Assembly (NCBI RefSeq): GCF_023276435.1
Contig: NZ_JALLPO010000010.1
Span: 27,504-91,503, forward strand
Direction of reading: 5' to 3'
DNA: 64,000 nt
Source: Sphaerisporangium perillae
Lineage (GTDB): Bacteria > Actinomycetota > Actinomycetes > Streptosporangiales > Streptosporangiaceae
Part shown: in pieces, positions 1-9,696 of the stretch
How the letters are laid out: each line of letters starts with the position of its first letter
Position numbering within the stretch: position 1 is the first letter of the stretch
The notes under the pieces: generated by a model
What the model saw: the letters and a program-made list of their open reading frames with translations, nothing else
Database searches by the model: none
What the model was told of the DNA's origin: nothing
Translations under genes and position numbers: made by a program

Positions 1-103
1 GGGGGGGCCGTGCGTGCGCGGGGGCGGGGGGGGGGGGGGGGGCCCGGGGGGGGGCCCCGCCCCCCCGCCGGGGTCACGCGAGACCGGCCCCGCCGGCCGC
101 GGG
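1..103. other. G-rich run at window start, 3' flank of hflX
   Basis: This stretch is almost pure G/C, with a run of more than 20 nearly uninterrupted G residues near positions 21-42 and a matching C-run near 55-67. The C/G arms could fold and act as the 3' end of hflX, which is transcribed away from the reader. A homopolymer this long can also be a sequencing or assembly artefact. I see no gene in it. Confidence 0.4.
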
Positions 104-1510
104 TCAGACGGTCTCGACCGGCTTGGCGACGCGGTCGAGCTCGGCGTACAGAGCGGCCGGCACGCGCGCGTGCAGGACGGTGCCGTCGGCCGTGTGGTCG
201 AGCGACAGCACCTCCCCCTCCTTGTGCGCTCGGGCGATGAGATCTCCCCGCTCGTACGGGACCAGCAGGTGGACCTCGTGGTCGAGCTGGGGAAGCTCCC
301 GCTCGATGGCGGCGAGCAGGTCGTCGATGCCGGCGCCGGTGCGGGCCGAGACGACGATGCTGTGACGCTCCCGCGTGGCCAGCCGGGCCAGCGCCACCGG
401 GTCGGCGGCATCGGCCTTGTTGACCACCACGATCTCGGGGATGTCGCGCACGCCGTCGATGTCGGCGAACACCTCCCGCACGGCTGCCAGCTGGGACTCG
501 GGATCGGGGTGCGAGCCGTCCACGACGTGCAGGATCAGGTCGGCGTCGCCGACCTCCTCCAGCGTGGAACGGAACGCCTCGACGAGCTGGTGCGGCAGGT
601 GCCGTACGAACCCGACCGTGTCGGCGAGCGTGAACAGCCTGCCGTCGGGCGTACGGGCCTGGCGCACGGTCGGATCGAGCGTGGCGAACAGGGAGTCCTC
701 CACGAGCACGCCGGCACCGGTCAGCCGGTTCAGCAGGGACGACTTGCCGGCGTTGGTGTACCCGGCGATCGCCACCGACGGCACCTCGCGCCGCGTCCTG
801 CGGGACCGCATGGTCTCGCGGGCCGTGGACATGCCGCTGATCTGCCGGCGCAGCTTGGCCATGCGCTCGCGGATGCGGCGACGGTCCAGCTCGATCTTCG
901 TCTCACCGGGGCCGCGGCCTCCGATGCCGACGCCTCCGGCGGCCCGGCCGCCGACCTGGCGGGACAGGTTGCCACCCCAGCCTCGCAGGCGCGGCAGCAA
1001 GTAGCTGAGCTGGGCCAGCTCGACCTGTGCCTTGCCCTCGCGGCTCTTGGCGTGCTGGGCGAAGATGTCGAGGATGAGGGCCGTGCGGTCGATGACCTTG
1101 ACCTTCACGACCTCCTCAAGCTGGCGGAGCTGGCCCGGGGTCAGCTCGCCGTCGCAGATCACGGTGTCGGCGCCGGTGGAGACCACGATGTCGCGCAGCT
1201 CCGCGGCCTTGCCCGACCCGATGTAGGTGGCGGTGTCCGGGCGCTGGCGCCGCTGGATGAGCCCTTCGAGGACCTGCGAGCCCGCGGTCTCGGCGAGGAG
1301 CTTGAGCTCCGCCAGGGAGTTCTCCGCGTCGATGACGGTGCCGCCGGTCCAGACCCCGACCAGGACGACCCGCTCCAGGCGGAGCTGCCGGTATTCGACT
1401 TCGGTGATGTCCTCGAGTTCGGTCGACAGACCGGCCACGCGCCGGAGTGCCTGCCGCTCCTCGAGTTCGTAGTCACCCGTGGCCTGGTCGTCGTAGGACT
1501 CGTTGTACAT
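104..1510 (-). CDS. hflX: GTPase HflX
   Basis: HflX is a ribosome-associated GTPase that binds the 50S subunit and splits stalled or stressed 70S ribosomes; it acts in the cytoplasm. All G motifs are present: the P-loop in [14 protein letters not shown], the G3 motif DTVGF, the G4 motif NKAD and a G5 SAR segment. The HflX-specific N-terminal domain precedes them, with a glycine-rich [11 protein letters not shown] loop. I chose the ATG at 1510, which has a GAGAAG Shine-Dalgarno-like sequence 6 nt upstream and gives 468 residues. An upstream start at 1642 would add 44 poorly conserved residues. It is the last gene of the dapF/miaA/hflX neighbourhood typical of actinobacteria, but here aceB-glc and other genes separate it from dapF. 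Family assignment is secure; only the start is uncertain. Confidence 0.93.
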   Translation of the reverse strand: MYNESYDDQATGDYELEERQALRRVAGLSTELEDITEVEYRQLRLERVVLVGVWTGGTVIDAENSLAELKLLAETAGSQVLEGLIQRRQRPDTATYIGSGKAAELRDIVVSTGADTVICDGELTPGQLRQLEEVVKVKVIDRTALILDIFAQHAKSREGKAQVELAQLSYLLPRLRGWGGNLSRQVGGRAAGGVGIGGRGPGETKIELDRRRIRERMAKLRRQISGMSTARETMRSRRTRREVPSVAIAGYTNAGKSSLLNRLTGAGVLVEDSLFATLDPTVRQARTPDGRLFTLADTVGFVRHLPHQLVEAFRSTLEEVGDADLILHVVDGSHPDPESQLAAVREVFADIDGVRDIPEIVVVNKADAADPVALARLATRERHSIVVSARTGAGIDDLLAAIERELPQLDHEVHLLVPYERGDLIARAHKEGEVLSLDHTADGTVLHARVPAALYAELDRVAKPVETV

Positions 1511-1693
1511 ATACGTCTTCTCTGTGGCTATGGTCGCGCTCCTCAGCGCTCGTGGGGCCCATCGCTTTTGGGGCTCACCGTTCATACTGTTCAACACTGA
1601 GCCCCCGCCGATGTCTTCCCCGATGGTGCCACGATCGAGCACACGAATTCACCTGGATATCGCCCTCGGAATCCGACACGCCACGGTCCCGCC

Positions 1694-1763
1694 CCCTCGT
1701 ACCGTGAGCGCCGCGTCGTGGGCACCTCCCCTCGTACCGTGAGAGCCGCGTCGTGGGCACCTC
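1694..1763. repeat. Two tandem 35-bp repeats upstream of hflX
   Basis: Positions 1694-1728 and 1729-1763 are two head-to-tail copies of a 35-bp unit that differ at one base. They lie between the DUF4097 stop and the hflX start. A 17-bp part, ACGGTACGAGGGGAGGT on the minus strand (1724-1740), occurs again in inverted orientation at 2506-2522, inside the signal-peptide region of the DUF4097 gene. Near identity suggests recent duplication. A role as binding site for hflX transcription is possible but unproven. Confidence 0.8.
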
Positions 1764-1793
1764 GTCCGCCCGAGGTCGTGCGCCGTCGCGTCC

Positions 1794-2552
1794 TCAGGTC
1801 TTGAGCACCTTGGCGTCGCCCGATCCGGTCTTGACGACGATGCTGCGGGAGGAGGAGTCGTCGTCGGTGACATCGATCTTCTTCTCGCCGGACCCGGTGC
1901 TCAGGTTGACGTCGTAGGCGCCCTGCGGCACGTGCACGACACCGGTTCCCGACCCGGTGCGGACGTCGACGTTGTCGGGGACGGCGGTGAAGCGCAGGTC
2001 GACGTCGCCGGAGCCGGTCTTCGCGACCGCCTGCTTGCCGCCCAGCCCGTTGGCGTCGATCGTGCCCGATCCGGTGTCGGCGTCGAACCTTCCGGACAGC
2101 GCCCGCAGGGTGATGTCGCCGGACCCGGTCTTCAGCTTGACCTGGACGCCGCGCGGGACCTCGATCGCGTAGTCGACGTCGCACGTCCAGTTCTCATTGG
2201 GACAGTCGTAGCCGAGCTTGAGGGTGTCGCCTTCGACGGGGTGCCGGGTGACGGGCTTGTCGCTCTTCCAGTGCAGCGTCTCGGTCACGTGGAAACCGGT
2301 GCGGTCGGACTCGGTGACCAGGATCTCTCCTGAGCCGCTCTCGACGTGCAGCACGGGGGTCTTCTCGGTCACGTCGTAGACGTTCTTCTCCTCCTTCGTC
2401 GGGGCCGCGATGTCGGTCAGGCCGCAGCCGGTGAGCAGCAGTCCCGCGCCGAGCAGGGCCGCGGCGGCGATCGCCCGTCTGGGCCCCGCCATCTGGCGTG
2501 GGGCAACGGTACGAGGGGAGGTATTCACGGGGGGCGTCGTCGGCTTCGTCAT
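1794..2552 (-). CDS. DUF4097 family secreted lipoprotein
   Basis: A 252-residue predicted lipoprotein. The N-terminus has a charged region, a hydrophobic stretch and a lipobox ending in LLLTGC, with Cys43 as the likely lipidation site. The rest shows seven (T/S)GSG motifs spaced about 20-30 residues apart (for example KTGSGDITL, DTGSGTIDA, KTGSGDVDL), the repeat signature of DUF4097 beta-solenoid domains. The molecular function of this family is not established. The ATG at 2552 is preceded by GGGGAG at good distance and avoids overlap with the divergent aceB promoter, unlike the longer open frame that reaches 2723. Its promoter region (2553-2716) is shared divergently with aceB. It is probably anchored on the outer face of the membrane. 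Confidence 0.82.
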   Translation of the reverse strand: MTKPTTPPVNTSPRTVAPRQMAGPRRAIAAAALLGAGLLLTGCGLTDIAAPTKEEKNVYDVTEKTPVLHVESGSGEILVTESDRTGFHVTETLHWKSDKPVTRHPVEGDTLKLGYDCPNENWTCDVDYAIEVPRGVQVKLKTGSGDITLRALSGRFDADTGSGTIDANGLGGKQAVAKTGSGDVDLRFTAVPDNVDVRTGSGTGVVHVPQGAYDVNLSTGSGEKKIDVTDDDSSSRSIVVKTGSGDAKVLKT

Positions 2553-2671
2553 GGTCCAAGGTTGCTCCCCGCGGGCGTCCGCGCCCATCGGGGAACGCCC
2601 CGAGGCATCCCCTAGGGATCCCTCAGGCCTACCCGGCGTTGACCCCTGAGTTGGGCGTCGAGTAGCGTCGA

Positions 2672-2707
2672 TTCCACAATTCAGAAGCATTTTTCCGCAT
2701 AGTGGAA
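2672..2707 (+). promoter_or_regulatory. Twin 15-bp palindromes, probable IclR-type operator of aceB
   Basis: Two imperfect 15-bp palindromes, TTCCACAATTCAGAA (2672-2686) and TTCCGCATAGTGGAA (2693-2707), lie 21 bp apart centre to centre, two helical turns. The second overlaps the aceB Shine-Dalgarno sequence. Paired palindromes on one DNA face are typical of dimer/tetramer repressors such as the IclR family, and an IclR-family gene ends this operon. Binding is inferred, not shown. Confidence 0.55.
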
Positions 2708-2716
2708 AGGATGGCC

Positions 2717-4302
<1,586 letters not shown>

Positions 4303-4306
<4 letters not shown>

Positions 4307-5757
4307 CACCGGCACAGGCCGAGCTGTCCGGCCGCCTCCTGCCGATCCTGGGTCCGAACGGAGTGATCACCGACCCGGTGCGGCTGCGCACCTACGAGTG
4401 CGACGGCCTCACCTACCACCGCGCGACCCCCGCCATCGTCGTGCTCCCCGAGACGGCGGAGCAGGTGGCGGCGGTGGTGCGGGTGTGCGACGAGACGGGC
4501 ACGCCGTTCGTGGCGCGCGGCTCGGGGACCGGCCTGTCCGGCGGGGCCCTGCCGCGCGCGGACGGCGTGCTGATCGTGACCTCCCGCATGCGCCGGATCA
4601 TCGAGATCGACGTGGACAACCGGCGGGCCGTCGTGGAGCCGGGCGTGACCAACCTCGCCATCAGCGAGGCGGCCCGCCCGTACGGCTACTACTACGCACC
4701 CGACCCCTCCAGCCAGCAGGTCTGCTCCATCGGGGGCAACATCGCCGAGAACTCCGGCGGCGCGCACTGCCTGAAGTACGGCTTCACGGTCAACCACGTG
4801 CTGGCGCTCGAGCTGGTCACCCCGGACGGCGAGATCGTCCAGCTCGACGCGATGGATCCCGGCTACGACCTGCTCGGCGCCTTCATCGGCTCCGAAGGCA
4901 CCCTCGGCATCGCCACCAAGATCACTGTACGGCTGTCACGCGCCCCCGAGGTGGTGACCACGCTGCTCGCGGCGTTCAGGGACGTCGAGTCGGGCGGGCG
5001 GGCCGTGTCGGCGATCATCGGCGCGGGCATCGTCCCCGCCGCGATCGAGATGATGGACGCGCTGGCCATCGAGGCCGCCGAGGCCGCGGTGCGCTGCGAA
5101 TACCCCGCCGGGGCGGGAGCCGTGCTGATCGTCGAGCTGGACGGGCCGGAGGCGGAGGTCGCCCACCAGTTCGCGCGGGTCGAGGCCCTCTGCCGCGAGA
5201 CCGGCGCCTTCGAGCTGCGGATCGCCGACGACCCGGCGGAGCGGGCGGCGATCTGGAAGGGACGCAAGTCGGCGTTCGCGGCCGTGGGGCGGATCAGCCC
5301 CGCCTACCTGGTGCAGGACGGGGTCGTGCCGAGGACCGCCCTGCCCAAGGTGCTCGCGGGCATCGAGGAGCTGTCCGCGCGGTACGGCATCCGCGTGGCC
5401 AACGTGTTCCACGCGGGAGACGGCAACCTGCACCCCCTGGTGCTGTTCGACGACGCCGAGGAGGGGGCGGGCGAGCGCGCCGAGCGGGTGTCGGGCGAGA
5501 TCCTCGACCTGTGCATCGCGCACGGCGGGTCGATCACCGGGGAACATGGAGTAGGTGTAGATAAGTCCCGCTATATGCCGAAGATGTTCACCCCGGAGGA
5601 CCTGGACACCATGCAGCTCGTCCGCTGCGCCTTCGACCCGAAGAACCTGTCCAACCCCGGCAAGATCTTCCCCACGCCCCGGTTGTGCGGCGAGGCCCCC
5701 GGCGTGCGCAAGGGCGTGCATCCCCTGGTGGCCTCCGGAGAGGCGGAGCTGTTCTGA
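4303..5757 (+). CDS. glcD: Glycolate oxidase FAD subunit GlcD
   Basis: This is the FAD-binding catalytic subunit of the GlcDEF glycolate oxidase, which oxidises glycolate (or D-lactate-like 2-hydroxy acids) to the 2-oxo acid. The 484-residue protein has an N-terminal FAD_binding_4 (PCMH) domain with the [14 protein letters not shown] pyrophosphate loop (about residues 69-82) and a C-terminal FAD-oxidase domain ending in [13 protein letters not shown] and a NPGKIFP motif. Length and order match the family. It overlaps aceB by 4 nt and glcE by 1 nt, so all these proteins are made from one transcript. Substrate assignment to glycolate follows from linkage to malate synthase and GlcE/F. Confidence 0.92.
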
Positions 5758-7220
5758 TGGCCCTTCCCCCCGCGAAGGCCCTGGCCGCCATCGGCGTGAC
5801 GATCCGCGAGGCCCTCCCCGAGGACGCGGTCGCCGGGGTCGCGCCCCGCTGGGTCGCCCTGCCCGGCTCCACCTCCGAGGTGGCCGCCGTCATGCGGGCC
5901 GCCGCCGAGCACGGGCTCACCGTGGTCCCGGCCGGCGGGGGCACCAAACTCGGCTGGGGCCCGCCGCCCCGCCGATGCGACCTGCTCCTGCGCACCCGCC
6001 GCCTGGACCGGATCCTCGAGCACGCCGCCGGTGACCTGGTCGCGCGCGTCGAGGCGGGGGTGCGGACCGAGGCGCTCGCCGCCGCCCTCGCCGGCGCCGG
6101 GCAGGAGCTCGCCCTCGACATCCCCTTCGAGGGGGCCACCATCGGCGGCACCCTCGCCGCCGCCACCGCCGGTCCCCGCCGCCTGCGGTACGGCACCGCG
6201 CGCGACCTGCTGATCGGCATCACGGTCGTCCTCGCCGACGGAACGATCGCCCGGTCCGGCGGCAAGGTCGTCAAGAACGTCGCCGGCTACGACCTCGGGA
6301 AGCTGTTCACCGGCTCCCAGGGCACGCTCGGCGTCATCACCGAGGCGACGTTCCGCCTCCACCCGCTGCCGTCCTCGCGCGCGTGGATCGGCCTCACGGC
6401 GCCCGGCCTGGACGGCCTCCCCGATCTCGCCGCGCTCGCCGCCTCGCAGGCCGAGCCGAGCGCGGTGGAGATCGACTGGCCCGGCGTAGACGCACCCCTG
6501 TCGATCGCCGCCCTGTTCGAGGGCGTCGCCGCCGGCGAGCGCGCCAAGGCCGCCGTCGCGTCGCTGGGCCTTGGCAAGACCGCCGGCGAGCCGGTGGGCG
6601 GCACCGGCGGGGAATCGGCGGCCGGCGTCGGCGCGGCCTGCCGGCTCCCTGCCGACGCCGGCGATTCGCGGGGCGGCGCGCCGTCGATCGCCTTCGAGCC
6701 GCCCGCCTGGTGGGGGCGGCTGCCCGGCGAGGAGTTCCTGCTGGAGATGCGCGTCCCGCCCGGCGCGGCCGTTCAGGCACTGGCCCAGGTGGCCCGCTCG
6801 GCGCGGGAAGCGGGGGACGTCCCCGTCCGCGTCCGGGGGTCGGTCGTCTCGGCGGTCCTGCATGTCGCGCTGCCCGGGGACACCCACGCCCAGCAGGCGG
6901 AGCGCTTCGTGTCCGGGCTCCGTTCCGGCCTGGCCGCCCACGGCGGGAGACTGGTGGTGTGGACCGCTCCCCCGGACGCGGCCTCCCGGCTCGACCGCTG
7001 GGGGCCGGTCGGGGCCGCCACGCTCATGCGGCGGGTGAAGGAGCGCTTCGACCCCGAGGAGCGCCTGTCACCGGGACGGCTCCCCGGCATACCGCCGTCC
7101 AGCGGGAGGCAATCCGGTGGCGGGCCGCCGTCAGCGGGCCGGCCGTCCGCTGGTGAGACGCCGTCAGAGGGCCGGCCGGCCGGTGGCGGGCCGCCGTCCG
7201 GGGGCGGAGAACGCGTGTGA
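5757..7220 (+). CDS. glcE: Glycolate oxidase subunit GlcE with repeat tail
   Basis: This is the second FAD-binding-fold subunit of glycolate oxidase. The start ATG at 5757 overlaps the glcD stop. A PCMH-type FAD domain is visible (AGGGTKLGWG near residue 63, and GGKVVKNVAGYDLGKL near 168). The protein has 487 residues against about 350 in the well-known E. coli protein. The excess lies in a Gly/Ala-rich insertion (about residues 278-310) and a Pro/Gly/Ser-rich C-terminal tail made of 11-residue repeats that runs to just before glcF. The tail may be a disordered linker or a non-conserved extension. The core assignment is secure, but the function of the tail is unknown. Confidence 0.88.
   Translation: MALPPAKALAAIGVTIREALPEDAVAGVAPRWVALPGSTSEVAAVMRAAAEHGLTVVPAGGGTKLGWGPPPRRCDLLLRTRRLDRILEHAAGDLVARVEAGVRTEALAAALAGAGQELALDIPFEGATIGGTLAAATAGPRRLRYGTARDLLIGITVVLADGTIARSGGKVVKNVAGYDLGKLFTGSQGTLGVITEATFRLHPLPSSRAWIGLTAPGLDGLPDLAALAASQAEPSAVEIDWPGVDAPLSIAALFEGVAAGERAKAAVASLGLGKTAGEPVGGTGGESAAGVGAACRLPADAGDSRGGAPSIAFEPPAWWGRLPGEEFLLEMRVPPGAAVQALAQVARSAREAGDVPVRVRGSVVSAVLHVALPGDTHAQQAERFVSGLRSGLAAHGGRLVVWTAPPDAASRLDRWGPVGAATLMRRVKERFDPEERLSPGRLPGIPPSSGRQSGGGPPSAGRPSAGETPSEGRPAGGGPPSGGGERV
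7092..7207 (+). repeat. 33-bp minisatellite in glcE 3' end
   Basis: Three full 33-bp units (7092-7124, 7125-7157, 7158-7190) and a 17-bp partial unit (7191-7207) encode an 11-residue repeat of the form PPSxGRxxxGG. The copies have diverged at several positions, yet length and frame are kept. This array forms the extra tail of GlcE. Confidence 0.8.
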
Positions 7221-7233
7221 GGAGCCGACGGCC

Positions 7234-8529
7234 ATGAACCCCGAGCTGATCAACGACTGCGTGCACTGCGGGTTCTGCCTGCCCGCCTGCCCCACCTACA
7301 CCCTGTGGGGCGAGGAGATGGACTCCCCCCGGGGCCGCATCCACCTGATGAAGCAGTACGTCGAGGGCACCGCGCTGACCCCGGAGATGGCGGGCCACTT
7401 CGACGCGTGCCTGGGCTGCATGGCGTGCGTCAGCGCCTGCCCGTCCGGCGTGCAGTACGACCGGCTGATCGAGTCGGCGAGAGCCGAGGTGGAGCGGGTC
7501 CATCGGCGGCCGGTGGCCGACCGCGCCTTCCGCGCGCTGGTCTTCGGGCTGTTCCCCTACCCCCGGCGGCTTCGGGCGCTGCGCCTGCCGCTGCGGCTCG
7601 GCGAGAGGCTCACACCGCGCCTGCGCCCCCTGCTGGAACGGCTGGACCCGCGCCTCGCCGCCATGGCCGAGCTGGCCCCGCCGGTCACCCGCAGGGTACG
7701 GCTCCCGCGCCGTGTGGCGGCCCGGGGGGAGCGGCGAGCGACCGTCGGGGTGCTCACCGGGTGCGTCCAGGGCGAGTTCTTCCCCGGCGTCAACGCCGCC
7801 ACGGTGCGGGTGCTGGCGATGGAAGGCTGCGAGGTCGTCATCCCTCCCGGGCAGGGGTGCTGCGGCGCGCTGTCGGTCCACTCCGGGCGGGCGGAGGAGG
7901 CGGCGGGTTTCGCCCGCCGGACGATCGAGACCTTCGAGCGCGCGGGCGTGGACACCGTGATCGTCAACGCCGCGGGATGCGGGTCCAGCACCAAGGAGTA
8001 CGCCGAGTTGCTCGCCGCAGATCCCGCCTGGGCCGCCAGGGCGCGCGCGCTGCGCTTCGCCGACCTCGCCGAGTTCCTCGCGGAGCTGGGTCCGGTCGCC
8101 GAGCGGCATCCCCTGCCGGTCACCGTCGCCTACCACGACGCGTGCCACCTGGCCCACGCCCAAGGCATCCGCGCACAGCCTCGGGCACTGCTCGCCACCA
8201 TCCCCGGTCTCAGGCTCAGAGAGGTGCCGGACGCGGCGATGTGCTGCGGCTCCGCGGGCACCTACAACCTGTTCCAGCCGCTGGCGGCCCGGGACCTGGG
8301 CGATCGCAAGGCCGAGCAGGTGCTGAGCGTCGGGGCGGACCTCCTGGTCTCCGCCAACCCCGGCTGCACGATGCAGATCGCCGCCGCCGCGCGCAGGCGG
8401 GGCGAGCGGATCCGCGTCGCCCACACCGCCGAAGTCCTCGACGCCTCCCTCCGCGGCCTGCCCCCCACCACCCTCGGCCGCGCCCGGGAGCATACGAGTG
8501 GCCCCACGAGCGCGGAGCGAGCGCAGTGA
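7234..8529 (+). CDS. glcF: Glycolate oxidase iron-sulfur subunit GlcF
   Basis: This is the electron-transfer subunit of glycolate oxidase. The 431-residue protein begins with two [4Fe-4S] ferredoxin motifs (CVHCGFCLPACP and CLGCMACVSACP) and carries two cysteine-rich CCG domains (GQGCCGAL and AAMCCGSAGTYNL), the layout of GlcF and related LldE/GlpC-type subunits. It passes electrons from the flavin subunits to the membrane quinone pool. The ATG at 7234 has a GAGGAG ribosome site 9-10 nt upstream. The stop codon overlaps the GTG start of the downstream regulator. Confidence 0.93.
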   Translation: MNPELINDCVHCGFCLPACPTYTLWGEEMDSPRGRIHLMKQYVEGTALTPEMAGHFDACLGCMACVSACPSGVQYDRLIESARAEVERVHRRPVADRAFRALVFGLFPYPRRLRALRLPLRLGERLTPRLRPLLERLDPRLAAMAELAPPVTRRVRLPRRVAARGERRATVGVLTGCVQGEFFPGVNAATVRVLAMEGCEVVIPPGQGCCGALSVHSGRAEEAAGFARRTIETFERAGVDTVIVNAAGCGSSTKEYAELLAADPAWAARARALRFADLAEFLAELGPVAERHPLPVTVAYHDACHLAHAQGIRAQPRALLATIPGLRLREVPDAAMCCGSAGTYNLFQPLAARDLGDRKAEQVLSVGADLLVSANPGCTMQIAAAARRRGERIRVAHTAEVLDASLRGLPPTTLGRAREHTSGPTSAERAQ

Positions 8530-9266
8530 GCACCGTCCAGAGTGTCGACCGGGCGCTGGACGTGCTGGAGGCACTGGCCGATCAGGGTGGTGAGGCGGGC
8601 CTGTCGGAGATCGCCGCGCGCACCGGGCTGCCGTACGGGACGATCCACCGGCTGCTGCAGGCCCTGCTGAGCCGCGGGTACGTCCGGCAGGAGTCCGACC
8701 GCCGGTACGCGCTGGGCGGTGCCCTGGTCCGGCTCGGCGGCGCCGCGGAGCGCATGGTCGGCGTGTGGGCGCAGCCGCACCTGGAGAAGATGGTCGCGCT
8801 GTCCGGGGAGACGGCGAACCTCGCGGTGCTGGAGGGCGATTTCGTGGTCTACGTGGCCCAGGCGGCGTCTCCGCGGCGGCTGCGGATGTTCGCGGAGGTG
8901 GGCCGCCGGGTGCTGCCGCACAGCACCGCGGTGGGCAAGGTGCTGCTCGCCGATCGGGTGGACGCGGGGGACATCCTGCGGCGCACGGGCCTGCCTCGCC
9001 GTACGGAGCACACCATCACGTCGGTGGAGGCGATGCTCGTCGAACTGGAGACGGTGCGGGCGCAGGGGTACGGCATGGACTTCGGCGAGGAGGAGCTCGG
9101 CGTGCACTGCCTGGCCGTGCCCGTCCGCGACGGCAGCCGGGTGATCGCGAGCATGTCGATCTCGGGCCCCGTTGAGCGCATGGAGGCGCTCGACCGGGAG
9201 GAGCTGGCCCGGGCGATGCGCAGCATCGCGGCCGACTTCGGCGCCGACGTCTCACCACCCCGCTGA
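8526..9266 (+). CDS. IclR family transcriptional regulator of the glc operon
   Basis: A 246-residue regulator with an N-terminal winged helix-turn-helix (SVDRALDVLEAL, then TGLPYGTIHRLLQAL at about residues 33-47) and a C-terminal IclR effector-binding GAF-like domain. Features such as HSTAVGKVLLA and the GMDFGEEELGVHCLAVPV segment are typical. GTG 8526 overlaps the glcF stop (GTGA), so it is cotranscribed with the pathway it most likely controls. The paired palindromes before aceB are the natural candidate target. Glyoxylate or a related C2 acid is a plausible ligand by analogy to IclR/AllR; this is inference. Confidence 0.88.
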   Translation: MSTVQSVDRALDVLEALADQGGEAGLSEIAARTGLPYGTIHRLLQALLSRGYVRQESDRRYALGGALVRLGGAAERMVGVWAQPHLEKMVALSGETANLAVLEGDFVVYVAQAASPRRLRMFAEVGRRVLPHSTAVGKVLLADRVDAGDILRRTGLPRRTEHTITSVEAMLVELETVRAQGYGMDFGEEELGVHCLAVPVRDGSRVIASMSISGPVERMEALDREELARAMRSIAADFGADVSPPR

Positions 9267-9431
9267 CCCAGCCGATCAGACCGCTAGGGGTGCCACGAAC
9301 GGTCACCAGGTCGCCCACCGTACGACGGCGCCGCCTTCACCACACCACTCCCCGCCGCCCCGGCGCCGAACCCATCAGCCCCACACCAGTCGGAGGAGGA
9401 AAGGCACCCCGGTGACGGTGACCGAACAGCG

Positions 9432-9479
9432 CTAGCTCATGAGCGGCGAGGCACCTACCGGGCGGACTCCCAGGGCGTG
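9432..9479 (-). pseudogene. Remnant C of VOC C-terminus
   Basis: The minus strand reads HALGVRPVGASPLMS then stop, matching the intact VOC protein end HAPGAHPIGTSHLML. The sequence 5' of this stretch is out of register and carries an in-frame TAG, so the copy is dead. The bases after the stop (to 9335) match the 3' flank of the intact gene. Confidence 0.65.
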
Positions 9480-9525
9480 AAGGACGCACTAGATCATGAG
9501 ACCCGGCGAAGGTGACCCAACAGCG

Positions 9526-9600
9526 CTAGGCCACGAGCGGCGAGGCACCTGCCGGGTGCGCTCCCCGGGCATGCCGACAAATGGCGAACCCGGCGCTGAC
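9526..9600 (-). pseudogene. Remnant B of VOC C-terminus
   Basis: The minus strand reads SAGFAICRHARGAHPAGASP, then LVA and stop, aligned with the intact end GADFAICQHAPGAHPIGTSH LML. Only about 24 codons remain; the 3' flank of this copy is truncated where it meets remnant C. It has no start codon or promoter of its own. Confidence 0.7.
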
Positions 9601-9696
9601 TTAACCGCACCCCTCCTCGCCGCCGCGGCCCCCGAACATGTCAGCCCACAGCGGGCGGAGAGGGGAAGGCACCCGGATGAAGGTCACCAGACAGCG

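Larger units (their letters stand above)
9267..9696. other. Gene-free region between iclR and VOC gene, filled with VOC 3'-end remnants
   Basis: No intact gene is visible here. Most of the interval consists of degenerate copies of the last ~75 coding bases and ~95 bp of 3' flank of the VOC gene at 9697-10506. The 100-bp block at 9335-9434 aligns at roughly three quarters identity with 9601-9699. I see no clear terminator for the glc operon. Confidence 0.7.

Noticed and set aside
1694-1763. CRISPR-like repeats
   Set aside because: Only two copies with no spacer between them and no cas genes in the window.
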